This document shows, in pieces, positions 25,250-33,856 of a stretch of DNA of 64,000 bases. The first letter of the stretch is position 1; the number at the start of each line of letters is the position of its first letter. The stretch lies in the NCBI GenBank assembly GCA_041906465.1, contig JAYRJE010000006.1:62001-126000 (forward strand), given 5' to 3'. Origin of the DNA: Didemnitutus sp041906465 (GTDB taxonomy: Bacteria > Verrucomicrobiota > Verrucomicrobiia > Opitutales > Opitutaceae). The translations under genes were made by a program, and so were the position numbers. The notes beneath the pieces were generated by a model. The model worked only from the letters and a program-made list of their open reading frames with translations. It was not told the origin of the DNA and made no database searches.

Positions 25250-26092
25250 ATGAACCTTCGCGCACTGCTTTGCCGTGCCCTGCCCCTCCTCGCCCTGCTG
25301 CCCGCACTCGCATTCGCGCAACCGCGCGACGGTCGTTACGGCCCGCGCGTCGTGTTGTTCGAACATCCGAACTTCCAGGGTGGCGCAATCGCCCTCTATC
25401 CCGGCCAGAGCGTCGAGAATCTCGCGCGCTGGGATTTCGACAACGGCCGCCGCTCGAACGATCGCATCACTTCCATCCTCGTTGAAGGCGGCGCCGAGGT
25501 CATGGTTTACACCGACGCCAATTTCCGCGGCGAGGCCCTGCGTGTGACCGACGACATCCGCGACCTCTCGCGCGGCGACAATCGCTTCGTGCGGTTCAAC
25601 GACCAGATCTCCTCCCTCCGTGTCGAAGTCCGCCGCGGCCCCGACCGGCCGCCCGCCGGCGGCCAGGGCGGCAATCACGGCGGCAACCGTCCGCCGAGCT
25701 TCGAGCCCGAGAAAATCATCCGCCGCGCCTATCAGGACATTCTCGCGCGCGAGCCCGACGAGTCCGGCCTCCGGCATTTCCGCAGCATGATGATCGACCG
25801 CGGCTGGACCGAAAAGCAGGTGCGCGACTCGCTGCGGGCGAGCGACGAGTATCGCGTGACCTACATGACGCGCCGGCTGAACGCTGTTTTCCAGGAAGTG
25901 CTCGGCCGCGACGTCGACCCGCGCGGCTTCGAGCACTACCGCAACAAGATCATCGAGCACAATTGGAGCGATGACGACATCCGCCGCGACCTGCGCAACA
26001 GCGACGAATACCGCCGCCGCCCGCGCCCGCAGGCCGAGCCGCCGCGCCGCGCCGAAGATGCCGCACCCGCGGCACCGGAAAAACAGAGCTGA
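25250..26092 (+). CDS. Exported beta/gamma-crystallin domain plus DUF4214-like repeats
   Basis: 280 aa with a signal peptide ending AFAQ at about residue 24. Residues 32-127 form two Greek-key motifs (VVLFEHPNFQGGAIALY and VMVYTDANFRGEALRV). Each carries a calcium-binding N/D-N/D-x-x-S/T-S site: NDRITS (70-75) and NDQISS (117-122). A Gly-rich linker (135-147) follows, then two DUF4214-type repeats (about 157-201 and 208-254) with AYQDILAREPDESGLRHF and VFQEVLGRDVDPRGFEHY, each closing in SDEYR. The tail is Pro/Arg-rich. Calcium binding is inferred from the motifs; function unknown. The 213-bp gap downstream shows nothing recognisable. Confidence 0.85.
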   Translation: MNLRALLCRALPLLALLPALAFAQPRDGRYGPRVVLFEHPNFQGGAIALYPGQSVENLARWDFDNGRRSNDRITSILVEGGAEVMVYTDANFRGEALRVTDDIRDLSRGDNRFVRFNDQISSLRVEVRRGPDRPPAGGQGGNHGGNRPPSFEPEKIIRRAYQDILAREPDESGLRHFRSMMIDRGWTEKQVRDSLRASDEYRVTYMTRRLNAVFQEVLGRDVDPRGFEHYRNKIIEHNWSDDDIRRDLRNSDEYRRRPRPQAEPPRRAEDAAPAAPEKQS

Positions 26093-26305
26093 GTCGGACT
26101 CATGCAGAGGAGCTGGTCTTGTTTGGGTAAATTCCTGCTCAACCCATTTAGGGCAGCGTTGGGTCTCGTGAAATACAGATGCGATGCAGGTCAACCAAGC
26201 GGTCGAATTGTGGGCAGCGCGCTGGCCCATGGCCAATCGCATGAATCCGGCTGAGCCGAGATCACCTGCCCCGCTCCGCGGAGCTCACTCTCACGGACGG
26301 ATTCT

Positions 26306-27574
26306 TCAGCCGCCACCCGTGCCGGGCAAGCGCACGGCGGGCATGGCGGTGCCGGACGGTGTGGGCCCGGAAGGGAGCGGTCGTGGCGCAAAGGTGCGGA
26401 AGACCGAACCGTTGCCTTGGGCGCGGTAAGCGTTCGCTTTTTCGGCACCAAGCAGGGTTTCCAGGCGCGTGTTGAGTTCGGCGAGCGTTTGCCGCGCTTT
26501 GTTGACGTCGGCGGCGCTGGGCGTGGGTCCGCCACCAATGCCGGCGGACGACCGCAGCTGCGGCATCATCGCGAGCTGGGCTTCGTTTTGCAGTTGGTAG
26601 AGCTGGTAAGTGGTCGCCGGCGGCAACGCCTGCTGTTCCGTGAACTGCGCGACGCGCCGATAGTTCGAATCGGCCGATTTGAGGTAGGTGTGCGCGCGCT
26701 CTTCGCCGAGAATGGCGCGCACCTGCTCGTTGAAGGCATAGGTCGCCGGCAGCGTGGCGGGGTCGACATTGCTGGAGATGAAATTCAGGCCGTCGTCCGG
26801 CGCGCGCGCCTTCTGCGCGGCGAAGAGCGCGTTGTATTCCTCCTCGGTCACCTGCAATTCCCGCAATCCGCGCATGACGGCCATCGCAGTGTTGGAGTTC
26901 TGCCGCTCGTAGTCGGCATACGCCTCGGCGCCGAGCGCGGCTTTCGTGTCCGCCAGCCGCTCTTTCTCCAAGGTTTTGAACTGTTCCTGGAGCGCCTGGC
27001 TTTCCTCGCGCGTCATGACGCCGCCCGGCACGAGGTCCGCAGCCACCTCCTGATAATCCCGCTCAATCTGCAAGAGCGCGGCGACCTTCTCATCCGCCAA
27101 GTCACCGAAGCGTTCGCGGCGCTGAGTCGGGTCGAGCATCGCGAGCTGGGAGCCGGCCGGCCCGAGCAGCTCCTGATAGAGTCGCTGGAGTTCGCGTCCG
27201 GCCTCCATCTGCGCCTTGCGCACTTCGCGCGTGTTGGCGTTGAGCTGCCAGAACGGCATCGCCGCCACCTTCGCGTAGGCGCGGTCGCGCAACTCCACGC
27301 CGACGATCCGTGCGATCACGGCGGGCGGAAAACCCGCGGCGCGCAGGTCCGCGACGAGCGAGCGCATCTCCGCCTCGGACGAAGCGGAGGTTTTCCAAAC
27401 GAAAGGACGCGCCGGCTCCTCGGCCTTTTTTCCGGCGGCCGACTTGGCCGGCGCGCGGGCGGAGGATTTTTCGGCGCTGTCCACTCCGCCCGGGGTGCGG
27501 GTGCGGCCGAGCGCGAACCAGAAATTGAGCGCCAGGGAGGCAAGCAGCAGCGCGATCAAAAAGGCATTTTTCAT
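26306..27574 (-). CDS. Membrane-anchored helical protein, tandem paralog 1
   Basis: 422 aa. N-terminal hydrophobic anchor (residues 4-22, FLIALLLASLALNFWFAL), then a long charged helical region. Blocks shared with the two genes upstream: LVADLRAAGFPP, AAMPFWQ, ERFGDLADEKVAALLQIERDYQEV, a central SNTAMAVMRGLRELQVTEEEYNALFAAQ, then RAILGEERAHTYLKSADSNYR and PPATTYQLYQLQ. The C-terminus is Pro/Gly-rich. I know no function. The layout (one helix, periplasmic helical domain) recalls Spy/CpxP-like sensors only loosely. Last of three tandem copies. Confidence 0.75.
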   Translation of the reverse strand: MKNAFLIALLLASLALNFWFALGRTRTPGGVDSAEKSSARAPAKSAAGKKAEEPARPFVWKTSASSEAEMRSLVADLRAAGFPPAVIARIVGVELRDRAYAKVAAMPFWQLNANTREVRKAQMEAGRELQRLYQELLGPAGSQLAMLDPTQRRERFGDLADEKVAALLQIERDYQEVAADLVPGGVMTREESQALQEQFKTLEKERLADTKAALGAEAYADYERQNSNTAMAVMRGLRELQVTEEEYNALFAAQKARAPDDGLNFISSNVDPATLPATYAFNEQVRAILGEERAHTYLKSADSNYRRVAQFTEQQALPPATTYQLYQLQNEAQLAMMPQLRSSAGIGGGPTPSAADVNKARQTLAELNTRLETLLGAEKANAYRAQGNGSVFRTFAPRPLPSGPTPSGTAMPAVRLPGTGGG

Positions 27575-27587
27575 GGCGGATTTCTCC

Positions 27588-28844
27588 TCAACCGCGCGGC
27601 GGCGCCGTGCGGGTCATGTTGGGCGGATTGAACGCGCGGCCGTAGTTGCTCTTGCGATAGGCCGCGGCGGCATCCGGCCCGAGCACCGTGTCGAGTCGCG
27701 CATTCCACGCCGCGAAAGCGGCCTGGATCGCCTCCGGCGTGCGGAGACCGCCCGACGTGAAGAGCGCGTTCCGCTCCTGCTGCATCTGCGTGCTGAGCTG
27801 AAGCGCCTGAAAAGCGGCGGCCGGCGTCACGCTCGGGAACTGCTTCGCGAGGGCCGTGATGCTGCGGTATTCGGTGTTGCTCGCCTCCAGGTAGGTGAAG
27901 AAGCGGTCGTCCGTGAGCACGGCGCGCATCTGTTCGAGCCGCGCCTGCTCGGCCTTCTGCCGCGCGGTCATCTGTTCCGGGGTGACACGACCGGAGAGGG
28001 GCGGATTCGCGGTCTCGAACGCGCGTTGCACCTCGTAAAGGGCGGCGAACTCCGCCGCGTTGACCGGCAGATCGCGCAAGCCGTAGGCCACGGTGCGCGC
28101 GGTGTCCGAGTTGCGCAGCTCGTATTCGGCCAGCTCCGTCGGTGTGAGGATTTTTTCCAGATCCGTCCGCATCTCGGTCTTCAACAGATTGCGCTGCTGC
28201 TGGCGCGCGCCCCATTCCTCGAAGTTGAATATCTCAGCCCCTTGGGAGCGCATCATGTCGCTCTGCATCTCCTGATAGTCGCGCTCGATCGCGGCGATGG
28301 CGTCGATCTTCGCGTCGGGCAGGTTGCCGTATTGCCGGGCGCGGGCGACGGCATCGAGCCGGGCCGAGGCGCGCGCCTCGGGCCCAAGGATGGCCTCGAG
28401 GTTTTTCGCCGTTTCGCGGGCGTATTCCTGCATCTCCTTTTGCGCCGTGCGACGCTGCCAAAAGGGCAGCTTGGCCTGCGGGCTTTCGGCGCGACGGCGC
28501 TGTTCGTAGAGTTCGCTGATCAGACGCGTCACGAGTCGCGGCGGAAAGCCGGCTGCCCGCAGATCGGCCGCGAGCGCGCGAAACTCGTCGTCGGTGGTCG
28601 GCGTGCGCCAGATCAGGCCGCGCGAGCCCGCGGCATCGGCCGCGGCGTTGTCGTCGGCGACGCCCGGAGCGGAGGGCGACGCGGACCGCGCGGCTGCGAC
28701 GCCCGGGACGGTTTTCGGCGCGGCTGAGGCAGCGGCGGCCGCAGCGGACGTCGCGGCCGCGGTGCGCGGCTTCGCGGCGAGGAGATACCACGCGTTGCCA
28801 GCCAATGACACGGCCAGCACAGCGAACAACAGGGGACGATTCAT
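27588..28844 (-). CDS. Membrane-anchored helical protein, tandem paralog 2
   Basis: 418 aa. Anchor MNRPLLFAVLAVSLAGNAWYLL, Ala-rich linker, then the same block order as its neighbours: LAADLRAAGFPPRLVTRL, LPFWQRR, RARQYGNLPDAKIDAIAAIERDYQEM, LTPTELAEYELRNSDTARTV, YGLRDLPVNAAEFAALYEVQ and AVLTDDRFFTYLEASNTEYRSI. It ends 13 bp before paralog 1 starts, so the genes are probably co-transcribed. Function unknown. Confidence 0.75.
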   Translation of the reverse strand: MNRPLLFAVLAVSLAGNAWYLLAAKPRTAAATSAAAAAASAAPKTVPGVAAARSASPSAPGVADDNAAADAAGSRGLIWRTPTTDDEFRALAADLRAAGFPPRLVTRLISELYEQRRRAESPQAKLPFWQRRTAQKEMQEYARETAKNLEAILGPEARASARLDAVARARQYGNLPDAKIDAIAAIERDYQEMQSDMMRSQGAEIFNFEEWGARQQQRNLLKTEMRTDLEKILTPTELAEYELRNSDTARTVAYGLRDLPVNAAEFAALYEVQRAFETANPPLSGRVTPEQMTARQKAEQARLEQMRAVLTDDRFFTYLEASNTEYRSITALAKQFPSVTPAAAFQALQLSTQMQQERNALFTSGGLRTPEAIQAAFAAWNARLDTVLGPDAAAAYRKSNYGRAFNPPNMTRTAPPRG

Positions 28845-28999
28845 GGGGATGACGCTGCTCCGGTTGGCCCGCCGCGGAGAACGACGAGGCGGAAGCTACG
28901 CGACGCGCCGCACCGGAGTCGAGTGCACTTCGACACGCAAACGCATGACTTGGTCCCGGACTTTCTGACGGCGACGCAGAAAGCCCACGGCGCGCACCT

Positions 29000-30226
29000 T
29001 CAGGGACCGGCCGGTGCCGCGAAAATCCGCCCCGTCGTGCTGCGGCGATACGCCGCCGCCGCGGGTCCGAGCAGCGCGTCCAGCTGCGCGCTGAACGGCG
29101 CGACCGCGGCACGGCCGGCGGGCGTGTTGGCAAGATCGGATTGCTGTCCCGGCCCGGCCGTGCGCGCAACGGCGAGCAGCGCGGCGGATTGCAGCTGGTA
29201 GAGTTGGTAAGTCTGGTCGCGCGTGAGGGTCGGCGTGTTTTTCGCGAATCGTGCCACCTGCGCGTAAACCGGGTCGGTTTTCTCCATGTAGCTGTAGAAG
29301 CGATCGTCCTTCAGCACGGTGCGGACCTGCTCGGGGGACAGCGCCGCTTGGTGGGCATGGGCCACGAATTCCTCCGGGCCGGGAGAGCGCGGCAGCGTTT
29401 CGAAGCTGCGCCGCTGCAGCTGGTATAGAGCCATGTATTCCTCCTCCGACACGGCGATGTCCGCCACGCCCTGAATCACGGTGAGCGCCGCGCGCGACCG
29501 GCGGCGCGAGTAGTCTTCGAATTCCTCCGGCGTCAGCACCGCCGCGAGGTCGCGCTCCTTCTCCTCCTCGATCACGCGGATGCGATTGCGCCCCTCGAAC
29601 GTGTCCATCGCATCCTCGTTGCCGGCACCGCGGCGTTGCTGCCAGTAGACCTCGCCGTAGTCGCGCTCGATCTTCGCGAGCTGGGCAATTTTCTCATCCG
29701 ACAGCGCGCCATACCGCGCGGAGCGGGCGATCGGATCGAGGTCCGCCGGATCCGGCTCGCGCTGGCCCAGCACGGCCTGCTGGGCGGCTTGCGCCTCCTC
29801 GTTCATCTTTTCGATCGCGCCGCGCGCCGTTTTGCCTCCGCCGGTTTGGTGCCAGAATGGCATTTTCGCCCACTCGCTCGCACCGCGCACCTGCCGCTGG
29901 ATCAGCGAGCCGATCAGGTAGCGAACATTGCCCTCCGAAAAACCCGCCGCGCGCAACTCATCCGCCAGCGCACGCAGCTCCTCCGGCTTCCGCGGCTCGC
30001 GCCACACGACACCGCGCCGGCCGGTCGCCGGCGAGTCGGTTGCGCCGGATGGGCTGGCGCTCACGAAGCCCGCGGTGCCGGGGCGCGTCCCCCGGTTCGG
30101 ATCCGGATGCGTGGCGGCGGCGGCCAGCGCTGAGGCCCGCGCCTCGCGCTCGATGCGGGCCCACAGCACGAAGTTAACCAGCAGCGAGAAGGCGAGTGCG
30201 GCCGTCAGAACGGAAGTCGATTTCAT
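29000..30226 (-). CDS. Membrane-anchored helical protein, tandem paralog 3
   Basis: About 408 aa from MKSTSVLTAALAFSLLVNFVLW (anchor). Shared blocks: LADELRAAGFSEGNVRYL, KMPFWHQTGG, ARYGALSDEKIAQLAKIERDY, VLTPEEFEDYSRRRSRAAL, VIQGVADIAVSEEEYMALYQLQ, TVLKDDRFYSYMEKTDPVYAQV and YQLYQLQSAALL. The pattern EEF-x-x-Y followed by a short EEYMALY helix is the clearest family mark. First of the three copies and divergent from the sigma factor gene, with 144 bp between. Likely part of the same regulon, by context only. Confidence 0.75.
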   Translation of the reverse strand: MKSTSVLTAALAFSLLVNFVLWARIEREARASALAAAATHPDPNRGTRPGTAGFVSASPSGATDSPATGRRGVVWREPRKPEELRALADELRAAGFSEGNVRYLIGSLIQRQVRGASEWAKMPFWHQTGGGKTARGAIEKMNEEAQAAQQAVLGQREPDPADLDPIARSARYGALSDEKIAQLAKIERDYGEVYWQQRRGAGNEDAMDTFEGRNRIRVIEEEKERDLAAVLTPEEFEDYSRRRSRAALTVIQGVADIAVSEEEYMALYQLQRRSFETLPRSPGPEEFVAHAHQAALSPEQVRTVLKDDRFYSYMEKTDPVYAQVARFAKNTPTLTRDQTYQLYQLQSAALLAVARTAGPGQQSDLANTPAGRAAVAPFSAQLDALLGPAAAAYRRSTTGRIFAAPAGP

Positions 30227-30370
30227 CGGGGTGCAAACGCGGCGGCCCAGACCGCGTCTCAAGTCCGCTACGCTAGCGGCCGCGTGTCGCGGAAGTCCAG
30301 CGCGCGGCCCGCGATTTTTTATGCACTGGCCGTAAGAAACCGCACGTCTTGGCTACTAATCAGGCAAACG

Positions 30371-30865
30371 ATGATTGCGTCCGCCCAGGAATCCCTCTTT
30401 CGCGATTGGCTGACCGCCCACGCCGCCATCCCGCGCAAGATCAGCCGCGTCTACGCGCCGGGCGATCACGACGACCTCCATCAGGCCATGCTCGTGCAGC
30501 TCTGGCGCTCGCTGCCGCGTTTCAACGGCCAGTGCGCCGCCACGACGTGGATTTATCGCGTGTGTCTCAACACCGCGCTCACGTGGCGGCGCGACGAAGC
30601 GCGGCGCACACGCTGGCTGGCTTCCGAAGCCGCGCCTGACGTGCCCACCGCCGCGGCCGACGATGCGGGCTCCGAACGCATCGCGCGCCTCTACGCCGCG
30701 ATTCACCAGCTCCCGCCCGCTGATCGCACGCTCGTGCTGCTGCTGCTCGACCAGCTGCCGTATGCCGAAATCGCCGAAATCACCGGTCTCACGCCCAACG
30801 CCGTCGGCGCACGCCTCACGCGGGCGCGGGCGCGGCTGGCCCAATTGATCGAACAAATCCCATGA
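30371..30865 (+). CDS. ECF-type sigma-70 family RNA polymerase sigma factor
   Basis: 164 aa from MIASAQESLFRDWLTAHAA. Region 2: DLHQAMLVQLWRSLPRFNGQ, then TTWIYRVCLNTALTWRRDEARR. Region 4: IHQLPPADRTLVLLLLDQL, then YAEIAEITGLTPNAVGARLTRARARL, a helix-turn-helix for the -35 element. No region 3, as in ECF factors. Its stop overlaps the ATG of the following membrane protein (ATGA), the usual sigma/anti-sigma arrangement. The in-frame extension upstream to 30284 is unlikely. Confidence 0.9.
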   Translation: MIASAQESLFRDWLTAHAAIPRKISRVYAPGDHDDLHQAMLVQLWRSLPRFNGQCAATTWIYRVCLNTALTWRRDEARRTRWLASEAAPDVPTAAADDAGSERIARLYAAIHQLPPADRTLVLLLLDQLPYAEIAEITGLTPNAVGARLTRARARLAQLIEQIP

Positions 30866-31467
30866 CCCTCCCCGAAGCTGAATTCCTCTGGCGCGGCCAG
30901 CCCGCGCCGTCGTCTCACGACTCCGCTGCCCTCGCCGAGCGCATTCGGCGCGACGCGCACGCCTTCGACCGCCGCATCCTCTGGCGCGACCTCACGGAGA
31001 TCGCGGCGTCGTTGCTCGTCGCCGGCGTGTTCGCGGCGAGCGGCTGGCGCAGCGGCGCGCCGCTGGGCTGGCCGATCGCCACCGGCCTCTTCGCCTTGGT
31101 GCCGGCGGCCTTCTTGATCGCCGGCCGGCTCCGTCGCCTTCGGCGCGCACCGGCTGCGGCCGCGTCATTGCGCGAGCACATCGCGGGTGCACTCGCGGCC
31201 CTCGACACGCAAATCCGGCTGCTGCGCGCCGTCGTGTGGTGGTATCTGGCGCCGCTCGGTATCGCAGCGCTGCTGTTTCTCGGCAGCTCCTTCGTTCAAC
31301 CCGACGCTCGCGTCCCGTGGCCGGCGATGGTGGTCGGTCTCGTCGGCGGCGTGGTTGTGCTGGGCGTGGTCTGGATTTGGGTTTATCGCCTGAACCAGCG
31401 CGCCGTGGCGGCGGACCTCGAACCGCGCCGCCGCGCACTCGCCGAGACGCTCGCGCAGCTCGGCTGA
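30862..31467 (+). CDS. Membrane protein coupled to the sigma factor, putative anti-sigma factor
   Basis: 201 aa. A cytoplasmic N-terminal 45 residues is followed by four predicted helices (about 48-65, 70-88, 125-143 and 152-174) and a charged cytoplasmic tail. No ZAS zinc motif (HxxxCxxC) is present. The ATGA overlap with the sigma gene suggests coupled translation and a regulatory partner. The anti-sigma role is inferred from position only. Confidence 0.65.
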   Translation: MTLPEAEFLWRGQPAPSSHDSAALAERIRRDAHAFDRRILWRDLTEIAASLLVAGVFAASGWRSGAPLGWPIATGLFALVPAAFLIAGRLRRLRRAPAAAASLREHIAGALAALDTQIRLLRAVVWWYLAPLGIAALLFLGSSFVQPDARVPWPAMVVGLVGGVVVLGVVWIWVYRLNQRAVAADLEPRRRALAETLAQLG

Positions 31468-31483
31468 GCGAAGGCGAACCGAT

Positions 31484-32476
31484 TCAACGCAGGCGCAGCG
31501 CCTGCGTTTCGCCGAAGTCGAGCGTCGTGAAGTCCGCCTCTGCGACGCCGTGCGCGGTGCGCGCTGCCGCGAGGGCGCGGATCGGTTCGTCGATCGCCTC
31601 GTTCGTCAGCTGAAACGTGCCGAAGTGCATGCCGAGGCTGCGGCGCGCGCCGAGCGCAAGGTGGGCCCGCACGGCCTCGTCGGGGTTCATGTGCACCGGA
31701 ATCATGAACCAACGCGGCTCGTAGGCGCCGACCGGCATCAGCGCGAGATCGGGTGCGCCGATTTTCTCGCGGATCGCCGCGAAGTGCGGTCCCCAGCCCG
31801 AATCGCCACAGAAGAACACGTCACCCGCGCTCGTGTGCAGCATGAAGCCGTTCCAGAGCGTCCGGCAACGATCCCACGGCGCGCGCGCCGCGAAGTGCTG
31901 CGCGGGCGTGGCCGTCACCCGCAGCGTCGGCGCGATCTCGGCGGCTTGCCACCAATCGAACTCGATCGCCGGTGCGACGCCGCGCGCCTCGAGCCAGGCC
32001 TGGTTGCCGAGCGAAGTCACGAATTGCGGCCGGCGCTCGCGCGCGAGCCAGCGCAGCGTGTCGAGGTCGAGGTGGTCGTAGTGGTTGTGCGAGACGAGCA
32101 CGACGTCGATCGCGGGCAGTTCCTCGAGTCGCAGCGCCGCCGGACGCACGCGCTTCGGCCCGAGCCGACCGAACGGCCCGGCGTGCGTCGCGAAGATCGG
32201 GTCGGTGAGAATCGTGAGCCCGTCGAGCTGCAGCAGGAACGTCGAATGGCCAATGAAGGTCAGCGCGAGCTCGCCCGGCGCCACGCGCGCGGGCAGCTGC
32301 GGGCGCCGCGGCGGCGGCATGGTTTTCGGCCAGCGGTGAAACTCGTCGGTCGTGAGCTGTTGCCACCACCATTTCGGCAGCGAGCCGAAGCCGAGCGCCT
32401 GCGGCTGCGGCGGCGGGTTGAAGAACCGCTCGCCGTCACAGTGGTCGCTGACCGGAAAACGCGGCGCGCGCGGCAT
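31484..32476 (-). CDS. Metallo-beta-lactamase fold hydrolase (NAPE-PLD/UlaG-like)
   Basis: 330 aa from MPRAPRFPVSDHCDGERFF. Core: LTFIGHSTFLLQLDGLTILTDPIF, then VLVSHNHYDHLDLDTLRW (the HxHxDH zinc motif), WNGFMLHTSAGDVFFCGDSGWGPHF, and MNPDEAV..ALGMHFGTFQLT at the end. The order GHS, TDP, SHNHYDHLD, CGDSG matches the NAPE-PLD-like subgroup of metal-dependent phosphodiesterases. Substrate unknown. Its start is 8 bp after the gmk stop, so the pair may be co-transcribed. Confidence 0.88.
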   Translation of the reverse strand: MPRAPRFPVSDHCDGERFFNPPPQPQALGFGSLPKWWWQQLTTDEFHRWPKTMPPPRRPQLPARVAPGELALTFIGHSTFLLQLDGLTILTDPIFATHAGPFGRLGPKRVRPAALRLEELPAIDVVLVSHNHYDHLDLDTLRWLARERRPQFVTSLGNQAWLEARGVAPAIEFDWWQAAEIAPTLRVTATPAQHFAARAPWDRCRTLWNGFMLHTSAGDVFFCGDSGWGPHFAAIREKIGAPDLALMPVGAYEPRWFMIPVHMNPDEAVRAHLALGARRSLGMHFGTFQLTNEAIDEPIRALAAARTAHGVAEADFTTLDFGETQALRLR

Positions 32477-32484
32477 GGCGGCGC

Positions 32485-33090
32485 TCAGCACCCGTGGCCG
32501 AGCTTGCGCTTGGCCTGCTCCCAAAAATCCAGCAGGGCGCGGAAATCCTGTTCCTTCGTTTTGCTGTGGATCACGAAATCGTAGGAGCTGCGGTCGGCCA
32601 TCTCGAACTCGGCGCTCTGCAAGCGGCGGGCGAGTTCTTCTTCGCTGACCGGGCCACGCCCCAAGAGACGCTCGCGCAAGACGTCCATCGAGTCGGGCGA
32701 GACGAACATCGTGACGAGCCGGCCCTTGAGTTCCGGTGTCGTTTGCGCGGCAGCGCGGATGCTGCGCACGCCTTGCACGTCGATGTTCATCACGAGGCAG
32801 GTGTGCTTCAGCCGCTCGAGCACGGTGGATTTCGGCGTGCCGTAGCGGAACTTGCGATGGACCCACGCCCATTCGAGAAAATCGCCGGCGGCGAGCCGCG
32901 CGTCGAACTCGGCCTCGGTGAGGAAATGATAATCGCGACCGTCGACCTCATTCGGCCGCGGCGGGCGCGTGGTGGCGGTGATGACGCGCTCGAAACCCGG
33001 CACCTCGCGCACGAGGCGGTCGCAGAGCGTGCTTTTGCCCACGCCCGCGGGTCCGGCGAGAATGAGCAGCACGGTCGGTGATTCGGCCAT
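32485..33090 (-). CDS. gmk: Guanylate kinase
   Basis: 201 aa. Phosphorylates GMP to GDP. P-loop GPAGVGKSTLCDRL, then the GMP-binding TATTRPPRPNEVDGRDYHFLTEAEF and DFLEWAWVH segments, and VMNIDVQGVRSIRAA. RRLQSAEFEMADRSSYDFVI is the typical C-terminal region. Start MAESPTVLLILAG at 33090. The membrane protein just upstream ends 3 bp before it, so these genes are likely one transcription unit. Confidence 0.95.
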   Translation of the reverse strand: MAESPTVLLILAGPAGVGKSTLCDRLVREVPGFERVITATTRPPRPNEVDGRDYHFLTEAEFDARLAAGDFLEWAWVHRKFRYGTPKSTVLERLKHTCLVMNIDVQGVRSIRAAAQTTPELKGRLVTMFVSPDSMDVLRERLLGRGPVSEEELARRLQSAEFEMADRSSYDFVIHSKTKEQDFRALLDFWEQAKRKLGHGC

Positions 33091-33093
33091 GGC

Positions 33094-33639
33094 TCAGTAA
33101 GTGAACGCCGCCGCGACGGTAGCGAGACCGTAAACCAGGAGGAAGAGCCCGAGCACGCGCGGCCGCTGCGGACGGAAGAAGAGCCACTCGAAAAAGTCGC
33201 GCAGCCGATACGGCGCCGCCGCGAGGTAGAGCGCGAGCGCGAGCGCCACGTAAACCGCCGTCACCATCAGCAGGCGCCACGGATGCTGCCATTCCATGTA
33301 GGCGGCGTAGAGCAGCGGCTCAGCCGCGAGCAGCACGAGCACGCACAGTCCACGCACCGCAAGGAAGTCCGGCGCATAAACGAACGCCAGCACCGCGAGT
33401 GCGCCGAAGGCGAGCATCACCGGCCAGGGATTCTGGAAGAAGATCAGGTCCGCTTCGCCGAGCTTCGAGAGACGGAGCAGAAACCACAGTGCGCCGCCGC
33501 CGAAGAACAGCCACGCGCCGCGCTGCGAACGCGGCAACGCCTTCGCCGTCGAGCTCACGCGCGACCCGCCCGCCGCCAGCAGCGCGCCGAGCAGCGCGAG
33601 AAAGAGACCGGGCAGGAGGGTGGCGAGGAAAAGACTCAT
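33094..33639 (-). CDS. Integral membrane protein, function unknown
   Basis: 181 aa from MSLFLATLLPGLFLALLGAL. Five or six hydrophobic helices: 1-24, 42-58, 70-88, 92-112, 122-142 and 160-180. RGAWLFFGGGALWFLLRLS and YRLRDFFEWLFFRPQRPR are the most distinctive segments. No named family recalled. The longer frame to 33705 encodes FRVFRVFRG from an ACACGAAA repeat and is not used. Adjacent to gmk. Confidence 0.7.
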   Translation of the reverse strand: MSLFLATLLPGLFLALLGALLAAGGSRVSSTAKALPRSQRGAWLFFGGGALWFLLRLSKLGEADLIFFQNPWPVMLAFGALAVLAFVYAPDFLAVRGLCVLVLLAAEPLLYAAYMEWQHPWRLLMVTAVYVALALALYLAAAPYRLRDFFEWLFFRPQRPRVLGLFLLVYGLATVAAAFTY

Positions 33640-33647
33640 CGGAAGAA

Positions 33648-33678
33648 GACCACGAAACACACGAAACACACGAAAAGG
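33648..33678. repeat. ACACGAAA-word repeat arm
   Basis: CCACGAAACACACGAAACAC and ACGAAAAGGG. A single arm of the family seen complete at 50095-50214; no matching inverted arm is visible here. Confidence 0.6.
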
Positions 33679-33730
33679 GAAAGATTCATTTTTCCGGCCG
33701 CTCACCTCTGCGGTTCATCGTATCCTGGAA

Positions 33731-33830
33731 TCTTACTCGTAATCCTAATCCTACTCTAATCTCGGGTCGTGAGGAGACGCGGAGCGTGTCACTGCGAGAT
33801 TACGAGTAGGATTAGGATTATGATTACGAG
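33731..33830. repeat. Word-type inverted repeat (GATTACGAG family), copy A
   Basis: The left arm (33736-33764) begins CTCGTAATCCTAATCCTACT. The right arm 33795-33830 is its complement but with an extra C and an extra TGATTA word. The loop contains CGCGGAGCG. Copy B lies on the other side of the next gene in the same orientation. Confidence 0.85.
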
Positions 33831-33856
33831 AAAGACGCGGAGGCGGCTGAGGGGGC

